Assembly: GCF_029210495.1 (NCBI RefSeq)
Contig: NZ_JARGDK010000002.1
Coordinates: 186,001 to 250,000, forward strand
Direction: 5' to 3'
DNA: 64,000 bases
From: Pseudothioclava nitratireducens
GTDB lineage: Bacteria > Pseudomonadota > Alphaproteobacteria > Rhodobacterales > Rhodobacteraceae
Shown: positions 33,210 to 41,204 of the stretch, piece by piece
Position numbering within the stretch: position 1 is the stretch's first letter
How the letters are laid out: every line of letters starts with the position of its first letter
The notes under the pieces: generated by a model
Seen by the model: the letters and a program-made list of their open reading frames with translations, nothing else
Database searches by the model: none
Told to the model about the DNA's origin: nothing
Translations under genes and position numbers: made by a program

Positions 33210-34208
33210 ATGAAACATGCATTCCTGACCACGGCCACGGCGGCGCTCATGGCGTTCGGCAGCTACGCGGCAGCGGCGGACCTCAAGATGAGCCATGTGC
33301 GCCCGCAAGACGCCACCATCGACGTCGAACTGCGCGCCTTCTCGGCGGCGGTTGAGCAAGCCACCGGCGGTGACGTGAAGATCAACATCTTCCCGGCTTC
33401 GGCGCTTGGCGATTACACTACGGTGCAGGAACGCATCAGCGTCGGCGCCATCGACATGGCGACGCAGCCCGCCGCGACGGCTGCCGACCGCCGCATGCAG
33501 ATCAGCTCCTTCCCCTATCTCGCCGGCAACTGGGAACAGGCCCGTGCGGTTTATGGGCCGGGCGGTGTGGTGCGCGAGACCATGGCCGGGCTCTACGCCG
33601 AGCAGGACATCACCATGCTCGCCGCCTACCCCGTCTATTTCGGCGGCATCGCCCTCAACGTCGAGAACCCGAACCCCGGCTCGATCGAACCCAACGGCAT
33701 CAAGGTCCGCGTGCCCGGCATCAAGAGCTTCCAGCTGACCGGGGAGGCCCTGGGCTATATTCCTTCGCCGATCCCCTTCTCCGAAGCCTTCACCGCCGTT
33801 CAGACCGGCGTCGTGGATGGCGTCATCGGCTCGGGTGCCGAGGGGTATTACGCTTCGTTCCGCGACGTGACCAAGACTTACATCCCGGCCAATACCCATT
33901 TCGAAGTCTGGTACATGATCATTTCGAATGGCAGCCTCGCCGAATTGTCCGCCAAGCAGCAGGCCGCCCTCAAGGAGCAGGCCGCTGCGTTCGAGGCGAT
34001 CCGCTGGGACGTGGCCGAGGCAGACCAGAAGAAAAACGAGCAGCGCCTCGTTGACGATCTCGGCACGACCGTCGTCGAACTGAGCGCCGATGAGCTGGCC
34101 GCGATGGCAGCGGTTGCCCGCGAAAAAATCTGGCCGGCGGTGCTCGAAGATGTCGGCGTCGAGTGGGGTCAGGCGATCCTCGACAAAGTCGCCGAAGCCG
34201 GCAAGTGA
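33210..34208 (+). CDS. TRAP transporter substrate-binding protein (DctP type)
   Basis: A 332-residue protein with signal peptide 'MKHAFLTTATAALMAFGSYAAAA', GGAGGA 10-15 bases before the ATG. The DctP fold is seen in 'YTTVQERISVGAIDMATQPA', 'NPNGIKVRVPGI' type region with the conserved Arg that binds a carboxylate ('IKVRVPGIKSF'), and 'FSEAFTAVQTGVVDGVIGSG'. It captures a carboxylate-bearing substrate in the periplasm. Downstream oxidising enzymes suggest an amino acid, opine or related imino acid. A 9-bp hairpin follows. Confidence 0.95.
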   Translation: MKHAFLTTATAALMAFGSYAAAADLKMSHVRPQDATIDVELRAFSAAVEQATGGDVKINIFPASALGDYTTVQERISVGAIDMATQPAATAADRRMQISSFPYLAGNWEQARAVYGPGGVVRETMAGLYAEQDITMLAAYPVYFGGIALNVENPNPGSIEPNGIKVRVPGIKSFQLTGEALGYIPSPIPFSEAFTAVQTGVVDGVIGSGAEGYYASFRDVTKTYIPANTHFEVWYMIISNGSLAELSAKQQAALKEQAAAFEAIRWDVAEADQKKNEQRLVDDLGTTVVELSADELAAMAAVAREKIWPAVLEDVGVEWGQAILDKVAEAGK

Positions 34209-34215
34209 GCCCAGA

Positions 34216-34243
34216 CCGTCAGGGGGGCACGCCGCCCTGACGG
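34216..34243 (+). other. Intercistronic hairpin after the DctP-type gene
   Basis: CCGTCAGGG (34216-34224) and CCCTGACGG (34235-34243) are exact reverse complements around a 10-base loop. It starts 8 bases after the binding-protein stop and lacks a T tract, so it may stabilise the upstream mRNA or dampen read-through to the dehydrogenase genes. Confidence 0.5.
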
Positions 34244-34268
34244 CACCATTCACCGACGGAGCGAACGC

Positions 34269-35369
34269 ATGGAAACCGATTATGCCATCATCGGCGGCGG
34301 GGTTGTCGGCCTGTCGGTCGCCTGGGGCTTGCTCAGGCGCGGCCTGACCGTCACCGTTCTGGATGGCGATGACGGTGCCTTCCGTGCCAGCCGTGGGAAT
34401 TTCGGCCTCGTCTGGGTGCAATCCAAGGGGATGAACCAGCCCCGCTATGCACAGTGGTCGCAGCAATCCGCCGCGCTCTGGGGCGATTTCGCAGCAGAGC
34501 TGAGCGCGGCGACCGGTCAGCGTGTTCCACTCGAACAGCGCGGCGGTTACGATCTGCATTTCTCAGAAGAAACCCTGCAAGCGACCGTCGAGAAATATCT
34601 GGCCCTCAAGGAAAAGCTGGGCGGGGATTACCCGTTCGAAGTGCTCGGCCATAACGCATTGCGCAAGGAGGAGCCGCATATCGGACCGAAGGTCGTCGGC
34701 GCCATTCTTCACCATCAGGATGGCCACGCGAACCCGCTCAAGTTGCTGAAGGCGCTCGCTGGCGATGTGCGGCGCATGGGGGGGCGGGTGTTGACGGGCA
34801 AGACGGTGACGGAGGTGACCAAGCCCGACAGCTTCGTGCTGTCCTGCGCCGATGGAACGAGCGTAGGCGCCGGGAAGGTGATCCTCGCGGCGGGTCTGGG
34901 CGCGGCTGTGCTGGGGCCCAAGCTGGGGTTCAAGGCCCCGGTGCGACCGCAGCGCGGTCAGGTCCTGATTACCGAGAAACTGCCCAAGCTGATCAATCGC
35001 CCCTCCCTGATCGCGCGCCAAGTGGACGAGGGTGGAATTCAGATCGGGGCCACGAATGAAGAGGTGGGCCATGACGACCGCGTCACGCAGCCCGGATTGT
35101 CGGGTCTCGCGGCCGAGGCCATCGCAGCCTTTCCCGCCCTCGCCAAAGCACAACTCGTCCGGTCATGGGGCGCGCTGCGTGTGCTCTCTCCCGATGGCCT
35201 GCCGATCTATCAGGAAAGCACGTCCCTGCCCGGTGCATTTCTCGTGACCTGCCACAGCGGCATCACGCTGGCCGCCTGTCATGCGCATCTGTTGCCAGAC
35301 TGGCTGGAAGGGGCTGCGTCCAAACCCGATCTGGAGGTGTTCAGTGAATCCCGTTTCGCCGTTTCTTGA
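34269..35369 (+). CDS. FAD-dependent oxidoreductase, DAO family (catalytic subunit of heterotrimeric dehydrogenase)
   Basis: A 366-residue protein with N-terminal FAD motif 'DYAIIGGGVVGLSVAWGLLR' and the DAO-family C-terminus 'SWGALRVLSPDGLPIYQES' and 'CHSGITLAACHAHLLPDWL'. It resembles the beta subunit of HcnABC, opine oxidase and D-hydroxyproline dehydrogenase, which oxidises a C-N bond. The gene order with a small [2Fe-2S] and a second flavoprotein subunit is that of these heterotrimeric membrane-associated enzymes. The substrate is not readable. The next gene overlaps its end by 26 bases. Confidence 0.88.
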   Translation: METDYAIIGGGVVGLSVAWGLLRRGLTVTVLDGDDGAFRASRGNFGLVWVQSKGMNQPRYAQWSQQSAALWGDFAAELSAATGQRVPLEQRGGYDLHFSEETLQATVEKYLALKEKLGGDYPFEVLGHNALRKEEPHIGPKVVGAILHHQDGHANPLKLLKALAGDVRRMGGRVLTGKTVTEVTKPDSFVLSCADGTSVGAGKVILAAGLGAAVLGPKLGFKAPVRPQRGQVLITEKLPKLINRPSLIARQVDEGGIQIGATNEEVGHDDRVTQPGLSGLAAEAIAAFPALAKAQLVRSWGALRVLSPDGLPIYQESTSLPGAFLVTCHSGITLAACHAHLLPDWLEGAASKPDLEVFSESRFAVS

Positions 35370-35646
35370 ACTGGACCAAACCCCGAGGGTGGAGGTGGTT
35401 TTCGACGGCACGCCGCTGAGCCTGCCGGCCGGGGCGAACCTTGCTGCCGCTTTGCTCGCGGCGGGTATCGGAGAGTTTCGTCGGACCCCCGTTTCGGGTG
35501 CGCCGCGTGCGCCCTTCTGCATGATGGGGGCATGCTTCGACTGCCTCGTAGAGATCGACGGCGTGGTACGTCAGGCCTGCATGCTCGACGTGCGCGAAGG
35601 GCTGAGCATCTCCAAACCAAAGGGGGGCAGCCATGCAACGCCATGA
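35344..35646 (+). CDS. (2Fe-2S)-binding small subunit of heterotrimeric dehydrogenase
   Basis: I choose the GTG at 35344, preceded by GGAGGT inside the upstream gene; this gives 100 residues. The plant-type ferredoxin loop 'CMMGACFDCLVEIDGVVRQAC' supplies four Cys for one [2Fe-2S] cluster. Proteins of this type (HcnA, OoxA-like N-terminal part, SoxA N-terminal domain) shuttle electrons between the two flavin subunits. It overlaps both neighbours (26 and 14 bases), indicating translational coupling and equimolar assembly. A longer in-frame start lies within the upstream gene and lacks homology. Confidence 0.88.
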   Translation: MNPVSPFLELDQTPRVEVVFDGTPLSLPAGANLAAALLAAGIGEFRRTPVSGAPRAPFCMMGACFDCLVEIDGVVRQACMLDVREGLSISKPKGGSHATP

Positions 35647-37027
35647 CCTCGTGATCATCGGGGCTGGCCCCGCAGGCATGGCCGCCGCTGCGACGGCGGC
35701 GGAGCTTGGCCTCAGCGTCACGCTGCTCGACGAACAGTCCCGGCCGGGCGGACAGATTTACCGCGACGTGGATCGCGTGGCGGCTCTGCGCGGCGACATC
35801 CTCGGAGCCGACTATATCCACGGCAGATCCCTGACGGCGGGCCTGCACCACGGCGCGATCACGCATCTCGAAGGCGCGACGGTCTGGGCGATCGAAGACG
35901 GGTTTCGGATTTCCTACACCAAAGACGGGCGCGGCGCGCAGATCGGGGCGGAACGGGTGCTGCTGGCCACCGGGGCCCTCGAAAGACCCATGCCGGTTCC
36001 CGGCTGGACGCTGCCGGGCGTGATGACCGCCGGTGCCGGGCAGATCCTGCTCAAGCAATCCGGCCTCGTTGCGCGGCAAGCGGTTCTGGTGGGCGCGGGG
36101 CCGCTGCTCTATCTGATCGCCGCGCAAATGGTGCGGGCGGGCACCCCGCCGCTGGCGATGGTCGAGACCCAGACGCGCAGCGATCTCTTCAGAGCCCTGC
36201 GCCATCTGGACGGCGCGCTGCGCGGCTGGCGCTATCTGGCGAAGGGCCTTGCGATGCTCGCCGAGATCAAACGCGCCGGCGTGGCACGCTACACCGGCGC
36301 GACCGGCCTCCGGATCGAAGGCACGGACAAAGCTGAGGCTCTTCGGTTTACCCATCGCGGCCGGACCCACCGTATCGCCTGCACCACGGTGTTCCTGCAC
36401 CACGGCGTCGTCCCGAACACGCAAGCCGCGCGGTCGCTGGGCGTGACACATCGCTGGGACACGCGGCAGGCTTGCTTCAATCCGGTGCTCGACGGATGGG
36501 GACAAAGCGATGTGCCCGGCATTTTCATGGCCGGGGATGGGACCGGTATCGGTGGGGCCAAGGCGGCCGAGATCGCGGGCCGGCTGGCGGCCTTGAAGCT
36601 CGCCGAGGCGTTGGGCCATATCTCTGCGGCAGAGCGTGATCGCCGGGCGGCCCCGCTCCACTCCGCCAAAGCGCGAGAACGCGCGGCGCGCCCCTTCCTC
36701 GATCTCGCCTATCCGCCCTGTGCCGAAGCAATGGCGCCGGAGGACGCCACGACGATCTGCCGCTGCGAGGAGGTCACCGCCGGGGATATTCGCCGCTATG
36801 CCGCACTCGGTTGTCTGGGCCCGAACCAGACCAAAGCCTTCGGGCGTGCCGGCATGGGGCCGTGTCAGGGCCGCTATTGCGGGCTGACGGTGACGGCTCT
36901 CCTGGCCGAGGCAAACGGGCAAACGCCAGATGAAACAGGGTATTACCGCATCCGTCCGCCGCTCAAACCGGTGACACTCGGCGAGCTGGCGGCTATGGAT
37001 CACGGGTCGCAGGACGCGGCCGAGTAG
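35633..37027 (+). CDS. FAD/NAD(P)-binding subunit with BFD-like [2Fe-2S] domain (HcnB/opine oxidase alpha type)
   Basis: A 464-residue protein. N-terminal FAD motif 'HDLVIIGAGPAGMAAAATAA', then 'DEQSRPGGQIYRDVD', typical of the HcnB/SoxA family. The C-terminal ~80 residues hold a BFD-like [2Fe-2S] site: 'CRCEEVTAGDIRRYAALGC' followed by 'GPCQGRYCG'. It is the electron-transfer subunit linking the DAO-type subunit to an acceptor such as quinone. Overlaps the [2Fe-2S] gene by 14 bases. With its neighbours it forms the three-subunit enzyme; the natural substrate is unknown. Confidence 0.9.
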   Translation: MQRHDLVIIGAGPAGMAAAATAAELGLSVTLLDEQSRPGGQIYRDVDRVAALRGDILGADYIHGRSLTAGLHHGAITHLEGATVWAIEDGFRISYTKDGRGAQIGAERVLLATGALERPMPVPGWTLPGVMTAGAGQILLKQSGLVARQAVLVGAGPLLYLIAAQMVRAGTPPLAMVETQTRSDLFRALRHLDGALRGWRYLAKGLAMLAEIKRAGVARYTGATGLRIEGTDKAEALRFTHRGRTHRIACTTVFLHHGVVPNTQAARSLGVTHRWDTRQACFNPVLDGWGQSDVPGIFMAGDGTGIGGAKAAEIAGRLAALKLAEALGHISAAERDRRAAPLHSAKARERAARPFLDLAYPPCAEAMAPEDATTICRCEEVTAGDIRRYAALGCLGPNQTKAFGRAGMGPCQGRYCGLTVTALLAEANGQTPDETGYYRIRPPLKPVTLGELAAMDHGSQDAAE

Positions 37028-37036
37028 GAGAATGAC

Positions 37037-37375
37037 ATGATCGAACGTATCGAAACCGGCGCACGGATGAGCAAGATCGTCAAGCATAACGGCGTCGCCT
37101 ATCTCTGTGGGCAGGTCGGCGAGGGCGCGACCGTGGCCGAGCAAACGCGCGACTGCCTGTCGCGTGTCGATGCCTTGCTGGCCAAAGCGGGCTCGTCGCG
37201 GGACCAGATGTTGCAGGCGATCATCTGGCTCGCCGACATGGCGGATTTCGCCGAAATGAATGCCGTCTGGGATAATTGGGTGCCCGAGGGACATGCCCCG
37301 GCCCGCGCCTGCGGCGAGGCGAAACTCGCCCGACCCGAGCTCAGGGTCGAGATCATCGTGACCGCAGCCTGCTGA
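37037..37375 (+). CDS. RidA-family enamine/imine deaminase
   Basis: A 112-residue protein starting '[20 protein letters not shown]'. RidA-type conserved parts are '[18 protein letters not shown]', '[19 protein letters not shown]' and '[13 protein letters not shown]'; the Arg in this last segment corresponds to the substrate-carboxylate-binding Arg. RidA proteins hydrolyse reactive imines/enamines made by amino-acid oxidising enzymes. It lies 9 bases after the flavoprotein gene and most likely clears the imine product of that enzyme, supporting an amino or imino acid as its substrate. Confidence 0.92.
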   Translation: MIERIETGARMSKIVKHNGVAYLCGQVGEGATVAEQTRDCLSRVDALLAKAGSSRDQMLQAIIWLADMADFAEMNAVWDNWVPEGHAPARACGEAKLARPELRVEIIVTAAC

Positions 37376-37535
37376 CACGCATCAACAATCCGCCGCCAAT
37401 CGGGTCGTCAAAGCGCGCCAAGCACCAGAACCGAGGATCAGGTGAACCCAGCGGCGGCCAGGATCAATATCTCACGCCCGACCGCTATGCTCTGGCCTTC
37501 GCGGCGGCATGACAGCGTGGAAGGACACAGCGCGA

Positions 37536-37564
37536 CCGCCCCCGCCACGCCGCGCAGGGGGCGG
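37536..37564. other. Hairpin between convergent ridA-like and SbtA-like genes
   Basis: CCGCCCCC (37536-37543) and GGGGGCGG (37557-37564) pair over 8 bp with a 13-base loop. It sits in the 206-base convergent gap and lacks a T tract. The rest of this gap shows no other feature; longer open frames there are shadows. Confidence 0.3.
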
Positions 37565-37581
37565 CATGTGCCGCGTCCGGG

Positions 37582-38553
37582 TCAGCCCCCAAGCCCCGCC
37601 AGCCAAAGATAAAGCGGCAATCCCACCGTGATATTGAAGGGAAACGTCACGCCCAAAGACAGCGTGAGATAGATCCCGGACTCCGCCTTTGGCAGGGCGA
37701 TCCGCATCGCGGCAGGCACGGCGATATACGACGCCGATGCGGACAGAACCATGAGCAAGAACAGGCTCCCGGTCTGCAACCCGATCACCGAGCCGACGCT
37801 CCAGCCCATCAGCGCGCCTATCACCGGCATGAGCAGGCCGAAGGAGAACAGTCCGGGGTTGAGCATATGGCGGTTGTTCAACAGACTCCGCCCAGCCGAC
37901 AGCCCCATATCCAGCAGAAACAGACATAAGATGCCGGTAAAGGGCGTGACGACGAAGGGGGCGATCATCTCCATGCCCTTGTCCTGCGTGACCGCACCGA
38001 TCACGAAAGCCCCTGCAAGCAGCACCACGGAGCCGTTCGCAAACAACTCCCGCGCGGGAACATGGCCGTTGGCACGTTCCGGAGAGAAGCGATGCGCGAT
38101 CCACAGTGCCGAGAGGATCGCCGGCACCTCCATGCTCGCGGCAACGGCGACCATGTAGCCGTCGAAACTCATGCCAGACAAATCCAGCAGGCTCGATGCG
38201 GCGACGAAGGTCACGATCGAGATCGACCCGTAATGCCCCGCAACGGCCGCCGCGTTCATGGCATCGAGCCGCGTCATCAGCCGCAACAGGAAGAAGGCCA
38301 GAAACGGGATCAGGAAGGACAGCAGCAGGCCGGCCAGAATGGCCACAACCAGATCCCCGCGCAGGCCGTGCTCCGCGAGACTATGGCCGCCTTTGAACCC
38401 GATCGCGAGCAGCAGGTAGAGCGACATGAACTTCGCCGCGCCCTCGGGAATGGACAGGTCGCTTCTCACGACCGCGGCCACAAGGCCAAGCACAAAGAAC
38501 AGAATGGTTGGCACCATGAGGTTACCGAACAAGGTGTCGAAGACAGCAGGCAT
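37582..38553 (-). CDS. SbtA-family sodium-dependent bicarbonate transporter
   Basis: A 323-residue inner-membrane protein with about ten hydrophobic helices arranged in two similar halves. 'AAAVAGHYGSISIVTFVAAS' and 'SASASYIAVPAAMRIALPKA' are the two paired SbtA signatures carrying substrate- and Na+-site residues. In cyanobacteria SbtA imports bicarbonate with Na+; heterotrophic homologues (formerly DUF897) are less studied and the substrate here is not proven. No SbtB-type regulator follows. It is divergent from a LysR gene, which likely regulates it. Confidence 0.88.
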   Translation of the reverse strand: MPAVFDTLFGNLMVPTILFFVLGLVAAVVRSDLSIPEGAAKFMSLYLLLAIGFKGGHSLAEHGLRGDLVVAILAGLLLSFLIPFLAFFLLRLMTRLDAMNAAAVAGHYGSISIVTFVAASSLLDLSGMSFDGYMVAVAASMEVPAILSALWIAHRFSPERANGHVPARELFANGSVVLLAGAFVIGAVTQDKGMEMIAPFVVTPFTGILCLFLLDMGLSAGRSLLNNRHMLNPGLFSFGLLMPVIGALMGWSVGSVIGLQTGSLFLLMVLSASASYIAVPAAMRIALPKAESGIYLTLSLGVTFPFNITVGLPLYLWLAGLGG

Positions 38554-38646
38554 CAGAGAACTCCGTTTGGTTCCGTGCCCATTGCCGCAGAAATTCGGAT
38601 AGGTTAAATACTTTCCATTCTCAAATAAAATAGCTTGAGACTATGG

Positions 38647-39567
38647 ATGAGACCGACACTGCGCCAACTGGAATATATCGTCACCGTGCATCAGCTCGGC
38701 GGGTTCGGTCTTGCTGCGGAGACCCTCCATGTGAGCCAGCCAAGCCTGTCGAGCCAGATCGCGACGGTGGAGGCCGAACTGGGTGTCAGGTTGTTCACGC
38801 GCGGGCGTGGTGGCACGCAGGCAACCGCCAAGGGGCTCGAGTTCGTCCGTCGCGCGCGGCGCATTCTGGCCGAGGTGGAAAACCTGCGCAGCGTCATGAC
38901 CTCCGATCTGCCTTTCGGCGGTCGCCTGCGGCTTGGCGTGCTACCCTCGATCGGCCCCTACCTGTTGCCGCAGGTGATGCGGGCGCTGCACCGCGATCAA
39001 CCGGACCTGCGTGTCATCGTGCGCGAGGAAAACACGCTGAGCCTTGATGAGGGCATTCGAAACGGACGTTTCGACGCGATCATCTCGACGCCGGAGGATC
39101 ACCCGAACACCTGGCAACGCCCGCTGTTCACGGAACCGCTCTGGGTGGCGCTTGCGACCGATCATCCGCTGGCGGCGCTGGCGCGGATCGGAGCCAAAGA
39201 CCTGACCGGCCAGCGCTTGCTCACGCTCGATACCGGGCACCGGCTGGCCCGAATCGTCTATGGTCTCGCCGGGCTGAGCGGCGGCATCGTCTCCGACGAT
39301 TACGAAGGCACCAGCCTCGATTCGATCGTTCTGATGGCGGCCACCGGCGCGGGAATCGCAGTCCTGCCCGACCTGTTTGCGCGCCGCCAGGCGATCCACC
39401 GCGAAGAGGTCGTCGTGCGACCGCTTGCGATGCCGGACGCCCACCGGGGGATCAGCCTGATGCTGCCGGTCGAGCAGCCTGTCGATGAGGGCCGGGATCG
39501 CCTTGTCGTGGCGATCAGAAATGCCGCGAAGTCGCTCCATCTCGACCTCACCGAAGCGCCAGCCTAG
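38647..39567 (+). CDS. LysR-family regulator divergent from SbtA
   Basis: A 306-residue protein starting 'MRPTLRQLEYIVTVHQLGGF'; the ATG at 38647 fits LysR homology (an in-frame TTG at 38635 is possible). The HTH is 'AAETLHVSQPSLSSQIATVE', and the body has OxyR-group features such as 'GVLPSIGPYLLPQVMRAL' and 'TGAGIAVLPDL'. The Cys pair of true OxyR is absent, so it is not a peroxide sensor of that kind. The divergent layout, 93 bases between starts, suggests control of the SbtA-like gene. Convergent with tauR (18 bases between stops). Confidence 0.88.
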   Translation: MRPTLRQLEYIVTVHQLGGFGLAAETLHVSQPSLSSQIATVEAELGVRLFTRGRGGTQATAKGLEFVRRARRILAEVENLRSVMTSDLPFGGRLRLGVLPSIGPYLLPQVMRALHRDQPDLRVIVREENTLSLDEGIRNGRFDAIISTPEDHPNTWQRPLFTEPLWVALATDHPLAALARIGAKDLTGQRLLTLDTGHRLARIVYGLAGLSGGIVSDDYEGTSLDSIVLMAATGAGIAVLPDLFARRQAIHREEVVVRPLAMPDAHRGISLMLPVEQPVDEGRDRLVVAIRNAAKSLHLDLTEAPA

Positions 39568-39585
39568 GAACGGCGGTCTGGTTTT

Positions 39586-41082
39586 TCAGGCGCGTGCCCC
39601 GGTCATTTCGCGCAGCACGCCTTGCATGATCTGAACCCCTTCCGCGATCCGTCCCTCGGGGATTGCAGAGAACCCCATACGGAACAGCGGACACGGCTCG
39701 GGCGGTCGCGCGAAGAACGGATGCCCCTCCTCGATCAGAACGCTGTGTTCGGCGAGGCGATGACCAAGCGCGCGACTGTCCAGATTCTGGGGACCGGCGA
39801 CCCACAGGCTCGACCCGCCATGACGCGCCGCCCCCGCGATGGTAAAATCGGTGTCTTGCAACGCGGCCACCAGAACCTCGCGCCGGCGGCGGAACGCCTC
39901 GCGCTGGCGGACCACATGCGCGTCGTAATGTCCAAGGGCAAGAAAATACCCGGTCACCCGCTGCATATGTCCCGGTGCATGGCGCAGCATCATCGCGCGC
40001 AGCGAACGCGCCTCACGGATGAACGGCTCCGGCGCGACCATGTAGCCGATACGCAAACCCGGAAAGAGCGATTTCGAGAAGCTGCCGACATAGATCACCC
40101 GCCCCGACCCATCGAGCGATTTCAACGCCGGAGAAGGCGCTTCGAGGAAGCTCATCTCGTATTCGTAATCATCCTCGACGATCAGGAAATCGCGCGCATT
40201 GGCCAGATCCAGAAGCGCCCGGCGGCGGTCAACGGGCAGCGTCGTGCCCTCGGGAATGTTGTGACTGGGCGTCGCCATCACCAGACCGACATCCTCGGGC
40301 AACTGCGCCGGATCGAGCCCGCGCGCATCGGTCGGCATGTAACGGATCGGCATCCGGGCGTAATCGAGAGCGGCGGCGAAATCGGGGAAGCCCGGCTCCT
40401 CGATCACTGCGCAGCGGTCCGGCCGCGCCAAGAGTTGCACAGCGATCCAGAGCGCATTTTGCGCGCCCAGCGTGATCAGGATTTCCTCGGGGCGCGCCGA
40501 AATCCCGCGTCGGGGAAGCGTGTTCTTGCGGATATAATCGAGCAGCAGCGGGTCATCCTGTGCCAGCTGATCGTCGGCCAGGCCGGTGAACTCCCGCACG
40601 CTCAAGGCCCGGCGCGCGCAGTCGCGCCACGCAGCATGATCGAACAGGCCCGGATCGACCTGACCGTAGATGAACGGATAGCGATAGCTTCGCCAATCGC
40701 GCGGCTTGCGGATCTGACGCCGCGCGCTCAGATCGCGCGGCAACCACTCGCCCCAGTCGATCGGCCGGTCCCCGGTGACCGGCGTCTGAGCCGGACCGAT
40801 TCGACGCTGCGGAACGCTTGTGGACACCCGCACACCCGACCGCGGCAGGGCCTCGAGATACCCTTGGGCAACTAGGTCCTGATAGACCAGCGTCACCGTC
40901 AGACGCGACAGACCCAGATGCTCGGCCAGCTTGCGGCTCGAAGGCAGGCGCGTGCCGGGCTGCGCGCGGGTATCGAGGATCATCGAGATGATCGAAGTCG
41001 CCAGTTGCATCTGCAACGACCGCCGGTCCTGACGGTCGATGAAGAACATCTCCGGCGTCATCCGTCCCGTGATGCTCCCCAT
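39586..41082 (-). CDS. tauR: TauR: MocR-type (GntR plus aminotransferase) regulator of taurine genes
   Basis: A 498-residue protein with an N-terminal GntR winged helix ('PSSRKLAEHLGLSRLTVTLVYQDLV', in two blocks) and a class I aminotransferase domain whose PLP lysine is in 'YVGSFSKSLFPGLRIGYM'. This MocR architecture and divergence from the taurine TRAP genes identify TauR, a PLP-dependent activator of taurine catabolism. The start at 41082 has GGAGG 10 bases upstream; a farther in-frame extension to 41190 crosses the putative operator and is rejected. Direct repeats lie between the divergent starts. Confidence 0.9.
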   Translation of the reverse strand: MGSITGRMTPEMFFIDRQDRRSLQMQLATSIISMILDTRAQPGTRLPSSRKLAEHLGLSRLTVTLVYQDLVAQGYLEALPRSGVRVSTSVPQRRIGPAQTPVTGDRPIDWGEWLPRDLSARRQIRKPRDWRSYRYPFIYGQVDPGLFDHAAWRDCARRALSVREFTGLADDQLAQDDPLLLDYIRKNTLPRRGISARPEEILITLGAQNALWIAVQLLARPDRCAVIEEPGFPDFAAALDYARMPIRYMPTDARGLDPAQLPEDVGLVMATPSHNIPEGTTLPVDRRRALLDLANARDFLIVEDDYEYEMSFLEAPSPALKSLDGSGRVIYVGSFSKSLFPGLRIGYMVAPEPFIREARSLRAMMLRHAPGHMQRVTGYFLALGHYDAHVVRQREAFRRRREVLVAALQDTDFTIAGAARHGGSSLWVAGPQNLDSRALGHRLAEHSVLIEEGHPFFARPPEPCPLFRMGFSAIPEGRIAEGVQIMQGVLREMTGARA

Positions 41083-41099
41083 CCGCGCACAGCCTCCAT

Positions 41100-41131
41100 C
41101 TGGACTTAGATCTGATCCAAACTGGATATAA
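41100..41131. promoter_or_regulatory. Putative TauR operator: direct repeats
   Basis: CTGGACTTAG (41100-41109) and CTGGATATAA (41122-41131) are direct repeats 22 bp apart, about two helical turns, with a weaker CTGATCCAAA between them. TauR of Rhodobacter capsulatus is, as I recall, reported to use direct repeats of the form CTGGACTTAA. TATAAC at 41127-41132 could be the -10 of tauK, putting the site near -35 where an activator would bind. ATCCA (41115-41119) and TGGAT (41123-41127) also form a small inverted repeat. Confidence 0.65.
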
Positions 41132-41204
41132 CACGGCGAATTTCTCTCTGACAATGTGTCGCAGCGGCGAGGGGAAGAAGAGCGCCGCACACAGGGAGAA
41201 AAGC

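Noticed and set aside
38647-39567. LysR gene as OxyR
   Set aside because: Overall pattern is OxyR-group, but no Cys pair is present in the protein and no catalase or peroxidase gene lies nearby.
39586-41082. TauR as PdxR (pyridoxal synthesis regulator)
   Set aside because: The MocR architecture fits both, but the divergent neighbour is the taurine transporter and no pdxST genes are present.
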